Shown here in pieces: positions 30,113 through 37,614 of a stretch of DNA of 37,614 nt; position 1 is the first letter of the stretch; every line of letters starts with the position of its first letter. The notes below the pieces were generated by a model. It was not told the origin of the DNA, made no database searches, and worked only from the letters and a program-made list of their open reading frames with translations. Made by a program: the position numbers and the translations under genes. The stretch is from a virus, in IMG/VR virus record IMGVR_UViG_3300045141_000116, positions 1 through 37,614 of that record. One strand, given 5' to 3'.

Positions 30113-31213
30113 ATGGCAACCGAAAACACTGCACTCGACACCAGCACCGAAGAACCCGACAACCTGCGGGAGACCCTCGAAGCCGCGTACCGTCAACACG
30201 CGACGGATGAGAAGGACACGCCCGCGCCGACGACCGCACCGGCGGCCGCCGAGCCCGCGCCCGCGCCGGCCGAGGGTGACGGCCGCGTGCGCGATGCGTC
30301 CGGCCGGTTCGCACCGAAGACCGGCGACGCCCCCGCGCAAGCCCCTGCAGCCGCGCAGGCGCCCGCAACGGGCGACGGACAGGCCTTCACCCCTGCACCG
30401 CCGCCGCCCGAGCTGAAAGCGCCCGCATCGTGGACGCCCCAGGCGCGCGAGCGCTGGGCCAATCTCGACCCCGAGGTGCGCGCCGAAGTGCATCGCCGCG
30501 AGGGCGAGCTGCAGACGGTGCTGCAGCGCTCGGCGAGCGCTCGGCAGTTCACCGAGGCATTCGAGAACGTCATGCGGCCCTACGAAGTGTTCATCCGTCA
30601 GGAGAACAGCAACCCGCTTCAGGCCGTGCAAAACATGATGCAGACGGCCGCAACCATGCGGGTTGGAACTGCGCAACAGAAGGCCGAAACGGTCGCCGGA
30701 ATCATCCGCAATTTCGGCGTCGACATCGAACAGCTTGACTCGCTCCTGGCCGGTCAATTGCCGCCGCAAGGATCGCAGCGCCAACAGGAGTTTCGCGACC
30801 CACGTTTCGATCAATTCTTGGCCGCGCAACAGGCCATGATTCAGCACAACGAATCGCGGCAAATGCAGAGCATCCAACAGGAGGTGCAAGCCTTCGCAAG
30901 CTCGCATGAGTTTTACAGCGATGTTCAGCCAATCATGGCAGACCTGATGTCAATTCGCGCAAAGCAAGGGCAGGCATTGGACCTTGAAGGTGCCTACAAA
31001 TTGGCCTGCGGAATGCACGAAGGCGTTGCAGCGACTATTGCGCAACGCGCCGCGTCGTCGCAGAATGCGGGCCAATCGCAAGCGGTACTGCGAGCGAAGC
31101 GAGCTGCAGCAAGCGTCAAAGGTGATCCGACCCCGCACACCGGGGCCACGGTGCCGAAGGACGACTCAGTTCGCTCAAGCATCGAAGCCGCGATTCAGCA
31201 GCTGCGCGAGTAG
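30113..31213 (+). CDS. Capsid scaffold protein
   Basis: The 366-aa protein has an acidic, Ala/Pro-rich N-terminal ~110 residues. A helical core follows (WTPQARERWANLDPEVRAEVHRRE and RQFTEAFENVMRPYEVFIRQ near residues 105-165), then Gln-rich helices and a basic C-terminus around RAKRAAASVKGD. This is the composition and place of scaffolding proteins that template the procapsid and leave before packaging. The start lacks a clear SD and follows array F. Confidence 0.8.
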   Translation: MATENTALDTSTEEPDNLRETLEAAYRQHATDEKDTPAPTTAPAAAEPAPAPAEGDGRVRDASGRFAPKTGDAPAQAPAAAQAPATGDGQAFTPAPPPPELKAPASWTPQARERWANLDPEVRAEVHRREGELQTVLQRSASARQFTEAFENVMRPYEVFIRQENSNPLQAVQNMMQTAATMRVGTAQQKAETVAGIIRNFGVDIEQLDSLLAGQLPPQGSQRQQEFRDPRFDQFLAAQQAMIQHNESRQMQSIQQEVQAFASSHEFYSDVQPIMADLMSIRAKQGQALDLEGAYKLACGMHEGVAATIAQRAASSQNAGQSQAVLRAKRAAASVKGDPTPHTGATVPKDDSVRSSIEAAIQQLRE

Positions 31214-31332
31214 CTGCAGCCCCGAAAGCCCCCGAGGTCCTTTCGGTTTGCAAGCGCCATTAGACCGGCGCGGATGAACCCGCAAGGGCCATCACCAACA
31301 GGTCGCAAACCGTTGACTGAAAGGGGCCTAAC
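31214..31332. other. Gap between scaffold and capsid genes
   Basis: 119 bases with no gene seen. A hairpin CCGAAAG/CTTTCGG (about 31222-31246) lacks a T-tract, so it is more likely an mRNA processing or stability element than a terminator. Confidence 0.5.
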
Positions 31333-32298
31333 GTGGCATTCCCAAACGTGACTGACATCGTCGCAACGACGATTGAAAACCGTTCGCGCAAGCTCGCGGA
31401 CAACGTGACGAAGAACAATGCGCTGCTGATGCGCATGAACCAGCGCGGCAACATCCGGACCGTCTCCGGTGGCTCGCTGATCTTCGAAGAACTGACCTTC
31501 GCCGAAAACGGCAACGTGGGTTGGTACTCGGGTTACGACCTGCTGCCCGTCGCGGCACAGGACGTGATCAGCTCGGCGCAATTCGACTTCAAGCAGGCGG
31601 CCTGCCCGGTCATCATCAGCGGGCTCGATGAGCTGCGCAACAGCGGCGAACAGGCGTTCATTGACCTGCTTGAGGGTCGCGTGAAGGTCGCCGAGTCGTC
31701 CATGATGAACCTGCTTGCGCAGGGCATCTACAGCGACGGCACGGCCGCCGGTGGCAAGCAGGTGACCGGCCTGAATGCCGCAGTCCCGGTGAACCCGGCG
31801 ACGGGCGTCTATGGCGGCATCGACCGCGCCACCTGGACGTTCTGGCGTTCGAAGACCACCACGGCAGGCGTCGCGCTCACCGCGCTGACGATTCAAGCCG
31901 CGTTCAACAACATGTGGGCTTCGCTGGTTCGCGGCATGGACCGCCCGGACCTGATCATCGTGGACAACTTCATGTGGGCGACCTACATGGCGTCGCTGCA
32001 AGCGCAGCAGCGTTTCACGAATCCGAGCACCGGCAATCTGGGCTTCCCGTCGATCCAGTACATGGATGCAGACGTGGTGCTTGACGGCGGCATCGGGGGC
32101 TTCGCGGTGACGAACACCGCGTATTTCTTGAACACCAAGTACCTGTTCTGGCGTCCGCATTCGGCCCGGAATCTGGTGCCTCTGAGCCCGAATCGCCGGT
32201 ATGCGATCAACCAGGATGCAGAGGTCCAAATCCTGGCATGGGCTGGCAATTTGACTGCCAGCGGGACGCAATTCCAAGGGCGTCTGATCTCGCCGTAA
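31333..32298 (+). CDS. Major capsid protein
   Basis: The 321-aa protein has a GTG start preceded by AAAGGGG. MAFPNVTDIVATTIENRSRKLADNV, then GGSLIFEELTFAENG near 46-60 and DVISSAQFDFKQAACPVIISG are typical of HK97-fold capsid proteins of podoviruses with a small head. The C-terminal part has LIIVDNFMWATYMAS and FWRPHSARNL. It is preceded by scaffold and followed by a terminator-like hairpin, so it could be the most abundant late product. Confidence 0.9.
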   Translation: MAFPNVTDIVATTIENRSRKLADNVTKNNALLMRMNQRGNIRTVSGGSLIFEELTFAENGNVGWYSGYDLLPVAAQDVISSAQFDFKQAACPVIISGLDELRNSGEQAFIDLLEGRVKVAESSMMNLLAQGIYSDGTAAGGKQVTGLNAAVPVNPATGVYGGIDRATWTFWRSKTTTAGVALTALTIQAAFNNMWASLVRGMDRPDLIIVDNFMWATYMASLQAQQRFTNPSTGNLGFPSIQYMDADVVLDGGIGGFAVTNTAYFLNTKYLFWRPHSARNLVPLSPNRRYAINQDAEVQILAWAGNLTASGTQFQGRLISP

Positions 32299-32345
32299 AG
32301 GGGCAATTGGCCGAGGGCAGCTCGGTCTTTTGCGGTTGCCATCTT

Positions 32346-32376
32346 CCCCGGGGTGCAAACACATCCCGGGGCCTTT
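32346..32376 (+). terminator. Terminator-like hairpin after capsid gene
   Basis: CCCCGGG and CCCGGGG arms with a 12-base loop, then CCTTTTC. It could reduce downstream expression relative to the capsid gene. Confidence 0.55.
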
Positions 32377-32389
32377 TCAAGGAAGCGCA

Positions 32390-32569
32390 ATGCCGAAGCA
32401 ACCCGTCAACGTCCCCGACCCGGAACCCGAAGTGGGGCCGCCCGCCGATCCGGTGAGCGGCCCCGATGTCGTTTCAACCGAGGCCCCCACGGAGCCACTG
32501 CCCGAGGGCTATCGCAGCGCAATGGATGACCCCGCGCATCCGCTGCACCACCTGCGCAACGCAATTTGA
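32390..32569 (+). CDS. Small Pro-rich protein after capsid
   Basis: The 59-aa protein starts with a GGAAG site upstream. It is acidic and Pro-rich (PVNVPDPEPEVGPPADP), ending in AHPLHHLRNAI. Not recognised. Confidence 0.55.
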   Translation: MPKQPVNVPDPEPEVGPPADPVSGPDVVSTEAPTEPLPEGYRSAMDDPAHPLHHLRNAI

Positions 32570-32579
32570 GGATTCATCC

Positions 32580-33230
32580 ATGCCCGCAACCTTCGCACTC
32601 GATGGCGCCCTAGCGGCCCGTCAGGGCGGCAACGACACCGGCGCGGCATGCACCGGCATCGGGACTGCCTCCAATCAATCCGGCGTGCCGGTGCCGCAAA
32701 ACTTCACCGTCACTGCCGCCGACTTCGTCGCGCAGCACATCGGCGGCGGCGCGCTCGCCACGTCCGCCGGCAACACCGGCAACATCATTCAAGAGCCGAT
32801 CGCCATCACGGCGGGCAGTGGCTACACGAACGGGACCTACCGCGTGCAGTCGAATGCCTCGGGTGGTCAAGGCGCAGGCGCTGGTGAGATCGAATTCACC
32901 ATTGCCGGCGGCGCCGTCACCGCGGCGCGCGTGGTGCGCCCTGGCTCGGGCTTCACGTCCGCGCCGACCTTCACCGTTGCCAATGCCATCAACACCAACG
33001 GCACCGGCGCAGGTCCTGGCGGCGGCACGCTGGGCGCGCTGGTGGTCACGGTTGGTCTTGGCTCGCGCGCAAACATGCTCGGCGCGGCCTTCGGCGTCGA
33101 CAAGGGCACGCAGCGGCTGCAGGCGGTGGGCGCCGTCGCAATCAATGCGGCCGTCACGCCCTCCACCTATCTGAATCGTTCGGGCCGCGCGTTGGTCGCG
33201 GGCGATCAGACCTGGGCAGTCGCGCCCTAA
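32580..33230 (+). CDS. Head decoration-like structural protein
   Basis: The 216-aa protein is rich in Gly, Ala, Thr and Val with repeated beta turns (AITAGSGYTNGTYRV; GGAVTAARVVRPGSGFTS). This composition is typical of capsid decoration or short fibre proteins that follow the capsid gene. No chaperone or enzyme motif is seen. The call rests on composition and position. Confidence 0.6.
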   Translation: MPATFALDGALAARQGGNDTGAACTGIGTASNQSGVPVPQNFTVTAADFVAQHIGGGALATSAGNTGNIIQEPIAITAGSGYTNGTYRVQSNASGGQGAGAGEIEFTIAGGAVTAARVVRPGSGFTSAPTFTVANAINTNGTGAGPGGGTLGALVVTVGLGSRANMLGAAFGVDKGTQRLQAVGAVAINAAVTPSTYLNRSGRALVAGDQTWAVAP

Positions 33231-33250
33231 ACCACAACAAGGAAACGCAA

Positions 33251-33835
33251 ATGGCAACCTACGAATACGACCACAACCAATTCAATCTGCAACGCCCTGA
33301 CCTGGGCGACGAAAAGCTGGTGGCCTTCTTCTACATGGGAGTCCTGCAAAACGAGACTCGCACCACGGAAGAAGGTCGCCCGATTTTCGATGACGTTGAA
33401 TGCATCAAGATCATCGTTCCGGGCGACAAGAACAACGTCATTGATCGACCGGCGACGAAGCAAGACAAGCTGCGCTTTGCGAAGCAGTACGCGGCATTCA
33501 AGGAAGGCCACGCCGAAGAGGCGCAAGTGGGCGGCACGCCGCTGACTGAGTGGCCCTTCCTGTCGCGCGCCCAGGTGGAGGAGCTGAAATATCTCGGCAT
33601 CCGCACCGTCGAGAACATCGCCGAATGTCGCGACGACATCACCAGCCGCGTGCCGGGCATGGTGAGTCTGAAGCGCAATGCGCAGGTGTGGCTCGGCAAG
33701 AGCAAGAGCGCTGCCGAAGCCGCGAAGACCACGAAGCTCATCGAAGACCAAGCCGCGCAGATTGCCGCGCTGCAAGAGGCAGTGCGCGACCAGGGCAAGC
33801 GACTCGCTGACGCGACGATGAGCGCGAAGGCCTGA
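33251..33835 (+). CDS. Conserved structural-operon protein
   Basis: The 194-aa protein has residues ~1-60 that are beta-like, then RFAKQYAAFKEG and GTPLTEWPFLSRAQVEELKYLGIRTVENIAE, a helix-hairpin-helix-like segment, and a C-terminal coiled coil (IEDQAAQIAALQEAVRDQGKRLA). Similar proteins are common between capsid and tail-adaptor genes of podoviruses, function unknown. Confidence 0.65.
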   Translation: MATYEYDHNQFNLQRPDLGDEKLVAFFYMGVLQNETRTTEEGRPIFDDVECIKIIVPGDKNNVIDRPATKQDKLRFAKQYAAFKEGHAEEAQVGGTPLTEWPFLSRAQVEELKYLGIRTVENIAECRDDITSRVPGMVSLKRNAQVWLGKSKSAAEAAKTTKLIEDQAAQIAALQEAVRDQGKRLADATMSAKA

Positions 33836-33848
33836 GCGAGGGGCGAGC

Positions 33849-34595
33849 GTGGCGAATTTCAACAAGTTTCAGACGGGACTCGCGATCGTCCAGAACGCGT
33901 GCGGCATCCTGGGTTTGCCGGTCCCGATTGCAGCTGTTGGGAACCCGACCGATGTCAACGCACGGCAGATGATTGCCATGCTGAATTACATCGGGCGGCG
34001 CCTCGTCAAGCCCACTGCCGGCTACCGCTGGCAGGTGCTGACGCGCACCTTCCAGCTCGTCACGAATCTTGTTGACACGCTCTACCCGCTGCCGGCCGAC
34101 TGGGATTCATTCGAAGACCTGACCGGCTGGAACTTCAGCAGCCGGCTTCCGATGCTCGGCCCGGCGACCGATCCGCAATGGCAGACCCTCAAGGCTCGCA
34201 ATCTCGGGTCGTCGACCATCAGCGTGATTTACCGGACGCGCGGGAATCAGTTCGAGATTTACAACACCTTCCCGACTCCGCAAGACCTGCGCATTGAGTA
34301 CAGCTCGCGCGGCTGGGTGCAAGACGCGACCGTCCCGGCAACGCGGAAAGACTTCGTCGAGAACGACGGCGATCTCGTCCTGTTCGATTCGGACCTGATG
34401 ATTGCCGCGCTGAAGCTGCATTTCCTGACGATGAAGGGCTTCGACACGACGGCAGCGCAGGCGGACTACAACCAAGCGGAGGAAGCCGCGATCTGTGCGG
34501 ACACGGATGCACCCGTGCTCACGCTGACCACTGGCGACACGTACCCGCTGATCAGCACGCAATTCAACGTGCCTGATACCGGCTTCGGGAGCTGA
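33849..34595 (+). CDS. Head-tail adaptor (P22 gp4-like)
   Basis: The 248-aa protein has a GTG start. Helical N-terminal ~60 residues (QMIAMLNYIGRRLVKPTAGYRWQVL), then FQLVTNLVDTLYPLPADWDSFEDLTGW and a beta-rich middle, then DGDLVLFDSDLMIAALKLHFL. The LPADW segment and overall order are typical of podovirus neck/adaptor proteins that bind below the portal. No lysozyme motif was seen. Confidence 0.75.
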   Translation: MANFNKFQTGLAIVQNACGILGLPVPIAAVGNPTDVNARQMIAMLNYIGRRLVKPTAGYRWQVLTRTFQLVTNLVDTLYPLPADWDSFEDLTGWNFSSRLPMLGPATDPQWQTLKARNLGSSTISVIYRTRGNQFEIYNTFPTPQDLRIEYSSRGWVQDATVPATRKDFVENDGDLVLFDSDLMIAALKLHFLTMKGFDTTAAQADYNQAEEAAICADTDAPVLTLTTGDTYPLISTQFNVPDTGFGS

Positions 34596-34598
34596 CGC

Positions 34599-36275
34599 AT
34601 GCCGTCCCCCGTGCTGAGTCGCCCTTCGCGGGTGCGCGCGCCGCAGCTGATGACGCAGGCCGTGCAAACGGCGCTGCCGCCGGTGCGCGGCCTGAACTCG
34701 ACCGGCGCGGCCGCATCGATGCCGGAGACCGACGCGCTCGAAATGGACAACTTCATTTCGCAGGACCTCGGGCTGACCGTGCGCGAAGGTTGGTATGAGT
34801 ACGCGACCAACATTGGCGGCGATGCACTGAGCGAAATCCGCACCGTCATGCCGTACAACGGCGCGCCCGGCACGTCGCTGAGCAATCCGCTTGCGGACTC
34901 GATCCTGTTCGCCGCGATCGACAAAGGCATTTACAACATTGAAGGCGGCGGCAACCTCATCGCGCTTGCGCCGGCCATCGCCCTGAGTGCCGCGAGTGGC
35001 GCGGGCTTCATGAGCTACGCGCAGTTCACCACCGATGCCGGGCAGTTCCTTGTCGCATGCAGCGAGACGGACGGCGCGTTCTTCTACAACGGCGCGGCGT
35101 GGATGAAGGCAACCAGCGTCGGCGGCCCTGGCCCCGGCATCATCACCGGCGTTGACCCGTCGACCTTCGTGCAGGTGTGCGTCTGGAAAAAGCGCCTCCT
35201 GTTCATGACGCGCGAATCCGGGAAGATGTGGTTTCTGTCGGTCGGCGCCGTGGGTGGTGTCGCCCAGGCCTTCGACTTCGGGCCGCAGCTCATCAACGGC
35301 GGCGCGGTGGTGGGTCTCGCGAACTGGACGCAGGACGACGGCGCGGGTGTCGACGACCGGCTGTGCATCATCGGCAGCGGCGGTGACCTCGTCATCTACG
35401 AAGGCACCGACCCGGGCGACGCGACCAAGTTCAGCGCAATCGGTACGTGGTTCATCGGGCAACCGCCAGTCGGGCGCCGGAGCTTCACCACGGGCGGCGG
35501 TAACGTCTACGTGCTGACGACGATCGGTGTAGTGCCGGTGAATCAGGTCGTGCAAGGCGGCCTAGACAACCTGCTTACCTCGGACACGGCATTGCTGTCG
35601 CAGCTGCGCAAGCTGCAAAGCCAGCTCAACACCGATTTCTCATCGCTGATCAATACGACCGGCTGGGAAATGCTGACCGTTCCAACGAAGGCGATGCTGA
35701 TCATTGCGCGGCCCTCGGCCAGCGTGTCGGAGCACATTCAATACGCCTTCCAACAGCATCAGCTGGCGTGGTCGCGGCTGTTGGACATCCCTGCGGTGAC
35801 GATCTCGCGGCGCCTCAACGAGGTCTACGGGGGTACTGCTGACTCCCGCGTGATTCGCTACCTCGATGGCTTCACCGACGCCCAGAAGATCGACGGCACG
35901 GGCGCCGTCGAAGTGCGCGCGCGACTCACGCCGGCCTTCAGCTACTTCGGCAATCCGGGCGTCCAAAAGATGGCCCAGATGATCCGGTGCAACTTCCTCG
36001 CGACGAAGGCACCGGCCTATGCGGTGCGCATGAACGTGGACTTTTCCATCAGTGGCGTCGGCGCCACCGGCGTGCCGAGTTTCTCGGTCGGCTCGCTGTG
36101 GGACAGCGCGTTCTGGGACGCCGGCATCTGGGCCGGCGGTGTCGGGAGCTTCGGCGAATGGCGCGCAGTGGAAGGCATGGGCTATTCGCTGTCGCCGTCG
36201 ATCTTCGTCAGCAGCACCACGCGCACCGTTCTGGCGTCGATTGAGTACATGAACAACGGCGGAGGTCCACTGTGA
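34599..36275 (+). CDS. Tail hub / DNA-stabilisation protein (P22 gp10-like)
   Basis: The 558-aa protein is mostly beta with WD-like turns (LPPVRGLNSTGAAASMPETDALEMDNF; GLTVREGWYEYATN; KKRLLFMTRESGKMWFLSV; GWEMLTVPTKAMLIIARP). These are usual in podovirus tail hub proteins that seal the packaged DNA and hold the tailspikes or fibres. It follows the adaptor with a 3-base gap and ends in a GTGA overlap with the next gene. Confidence 0.8.
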   Translation: MPSPVLSRPSRVRAPQLMTQAVQTALPPVRGLNSTGAAASMPETDALEMDNFISQDLGLTVREGWYEYATNIGGDALSEIRTVMPYNGAPGTSLSNPLADSILFAAIDKGIYNIEGGGNLIALAPAIALSAASGAGFMSYAQFTTDAGQFLVACSETDGAFFYNGAAWMKATSVGGPGPGIITGVDPSTFVQVCVWKKRLLFMTRESGKMWFLSVGAVGGVAQAFDFGPQLINGGAVVGLANWTQDDGAGVDDRLCIIGSGGDLVIYEGTDPGDATKFSAIGTWFIGQPPVGRRSFTTGGGNVYVLTTIGVVPVNQVVQGGLDNLLTSDTALLSQLRKLQSQLNTDFSSLINTTGWEMLTVPTKAMLIIARPSASVSEHIQYAFQQHQLAWSRLLDIPAVTISRRLNEVYGGTADSRVIRYLDGFTDAQKIDGTGAVEVRARLTPAFSYFGNPGVQKMAQMIRCNFLATKAPAYAVRMNVDFSISGVGATGVPSFSVGSLWDSAFWDAGIWAGGVGSFGEWRAVEGMGYSLSPSIFVSSTTRTVLASIEYMNNGGGPL

Positions 36276-36709
36276 TTCAAACCAACGCCGCCCAGGTTGT
36301 TCACGCCTTCTTTGCGGACCGCCTCGGCCTGAAATGGTCTGAAGACTTCCGAGGCAACCTGTGGGTTCCTGAAGAGCACCGCGACCAGCCGGCGGACATG
36401 GATCACGTCGCGGTCGCCGTTGCCTACAACGCGTTCATTGGCCGCACGTGCTGCATGCACACGGTCATTCAGCGGCCCGACCTTGTGAGCCCGCGCGTCG
36501 TGCGCGACACCTTCGCTTTCCCCTTCGAAGTCTGCAACTGCGAAGCGGTGTTGGCGCTGGTCGACTCGACCAATGACGCGGCGCTGTCCTTCGATTCGAA
36601 ATTGGGCTTTCGCGAAATCGCGCGCATCCCGAACGGCGGCACTGACGGTGACCTCGTCGTCATGCAGATGACGCGCGCCGAATGCCGCTGGCTTCGCAAA
36701 CCGCACTGA
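36272..36709 (+). CDS. GNAT-like acetyltransferase-fold protein
   Basis: The 145-aa protein has a GTG start. The C-terminal half has LVDSTNDAALSFDSKLGFREIARIP and GDLVVMQMTRAECRWL, the usual C-terminal part of the GNAT fold. The N-terminal half is less clear, and the Q/RxxGxG/A acetyl-CoA loop was not seen, so it may be inactive. Such genes recur in tail cassettes of podoviruses. Confidence 0.65.
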   Translation: MIQTNAAQVVHAFFADRLGLKWSEDFRGNLWVPEEHRDQPADMDHVAVAVAYNAFIGRTCCMHTVIQRPDLVSPRVVRDTFAFPFEVCNCEAVLALVDSTNDAALSFDSKLGFREIARIPNGGTDGDLVVMQMTRAECRWLRKPH

Positions 36710-36718
36710 GGTCACACC

Positions 36719-37614
36719 ATGGGAAAGAAGAGCGGACCGCCCGCACCCGACTACGCTGCGACCGCGGCCGCGCAAGGCCAAGCGTCGCAAGAGAACCTGA
36801 CGCAACAGACCTGGGCGAACCGCCCCGATCAAACGTCGCCGTTCGGCAGCATCACGTGGGGCAGTCAAGACACCGTCGACCCGGCGACGGGCCAGAAGGT
36901 CACCAAGTGGACGCAGAACACATCGCTTGACCCGACCCTGCAGAACGCGCTGAACAGCCAGCTATCACTGCAGCAAGGCCGCAGCGACCTTGCGAATCAG
37001 CAGCTCGGCCAGCTGCAACAGACCTACTCGCAGCCGATGGACTGGAGCAATTTCGCTCCGCTGGCCGGCAACGTGTCGGGCCAGTACACGAACGCGACCA
37101 CGGGCAATAACGGCCTGAGCTTCCGCCCGCAGAACATCAACACGTCATTGCAGGGCCAGCCGCAGCTCAACACCAACGCGGGCGCGAACCAAGGGCAGAT
37201 TCAGAGCGGCCTGGACTTCGGCGGTGTGCAGAACGTCAGCAATGCGGCGGACACCCGCGCGCGCGCCGAACAGGCTGCATACGGGTCGCTGACCTCCCGC
37301 CTTGATCCGCAGTTCGCGAACCAGCAAAGCAGCCTTGAAAGCGACCTTGCAAACCGCGGCATCACGCGCGATAGCGCCGCGTACACGCGCGCCATGGATG
37401 ACTTCAATCGCTCGAAGACTGATGCCTACTCGCAGGCCTCGCTGAACGCCATCAACGTCGGCGGCAATGAAGCGCAGCGTGACTACGGCATGGACCTGGG
37501 CCTGCGTCAGCAGCAGGTGGGCGAGATCGGCCAGCAAGGGGCGTTCGCCAACACCGCGCAGAACCAGGGCTACGGGCAGAACCTGCAATCGATCGCGCAG
37601 AACAATCAAGCGCT
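36719..37614 (+). CDS. Q-rich virion protein with S74-type domain (5' part)
   Basis: This is the beginning of the 510-aa protein whose end is at 1-764; the reading frame is continuous across the join. MGKKSGPPAPDYAATAAAQGQ and WANRPDQTSPFGSITW form a conserved-looking N-terminus, followed by Gln/Asn-rich helices (LSLQQGRSDLANQQLGQLQQ). The remainder is described at the 3' part. Confidence 0.85.
   Translation, partial: MGKKSGPPAPDYAATAAAQGQASQENLTQQTWANRPDQTSPFGSITWGSQDTVDPATGQKVTKWTQNTSLDPTLQNALNSQLSLQQGRSDLANQQLGQLQQTYSQPMDWSNFAPLAGNVSGQYTNATTGNNGLSFRPQNINTSLQGQPQLNTNAGANQGQIQSGLDFGGVQNVSNAADTRARAEQAAYGSLTSRLDPQFANQQSSLESDLANRGITRDSAAYTRAMDDFNRSKTDAYSQASLNAINVGGNEAQRDYGMDLGLRQQQVGEIGQQGAFANTAQNQGYGQNLQSIAQNNQA
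37488..37614. repeat. Terminal direct repeat, right copy
   Basis: Identical to 1-127; overlap of the circular molecule. Confidence 0.95.

Noticed and set aside
1-37614. CRISPR array, insertion sequence, rRNA or tRNA genes
   Set aside because: No spaced identical repeats, transposase, rRNA segments or cloverleaf were found.

Overview
The window is a complete genome of a temperate, tailed, podovirus-like phage or prophage. Bases 37488-37614 repeat bases 1-127 exactly, and one gene reads through the join in frame, so the molecule is a circle of 37,487 bp. The order terminase, portal, scaffold, capsid, P22-like adaptor and tail hub, internal virion proteins, tail fibre, with no long-tail genes (tape measure, sheath or tube), indicates a short-tailed virus. 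Base composition is high GC, and start codons and ribosome sites are of proteobacterial type. The host is probably a high-GC proteobacterium; nothing in the sequence fixes it further.

Layout: (1) The late operon on the + strand runs 25615 -> 37487 -> 1 -> 7071: small and large terminase, portal, two small genes, scaffold, capsid, decoration-like proteins, adaptor, tail hub, a GNAT-like protein, a Q-rich protein with a C-terminal S74-type chaperone domain, three internal virion proteins, the tail fibre and a small last gene, then a terminator at 7086. (2) A leftward accessory block of five genes (7127-8527) includes a small HTH protein and a secreted protein. (3) A 414-bp non-coding attP-like region (8528-8941) lies before a tyrosine integrase (8942-10270). 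(4) A leftward early operon of 18 tightly packed genes (18854-10267) encodes a RecE-like exonuclease, a RecT-like annealing protein, many unknowns, a YkgJ-type cysteine-cluster protein and, last, an AlpA/excisionase-like protein whose stop codon overlaps that of the integrase. (5) The immunity region has a short XRE repressor (19419-19832, minus) divergent from a Cro-like protein (19937-20155). (6) The rightward early/middle operon (20278-25222) encodes a DUF1376 replication protein with an iteron cluster inside it, a lambda-P-like helicase loader, RusA, an M15 endolysin and a possible late antiterminator, followed by tandem terminators.

The most unusual feature is a dispersed regulatory element. 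Six intergenic arrays each consist of four head-to-tail 10-bp repeats (consensus T-A-G-C-G-G-C-R-N-N). Three lie in the attP region, one before the leftward operon, one between repressor and cro, and one inside the late operon just before the scaffold gene. Every array points in the direction of the gene downstream. In attP, a perfect IHF consensus lies between two arrays, and a 17-bp sequence that resembles a dispersed bacterial extragenic repeat lies where the crossover core would be expected. I infer that one winged-helix protein, most simply the AlpA-like protein, coordinates excision, immunity, early and capsid transcription through these arrays, as P2 Cox does with its boxes. This is inference and untested.
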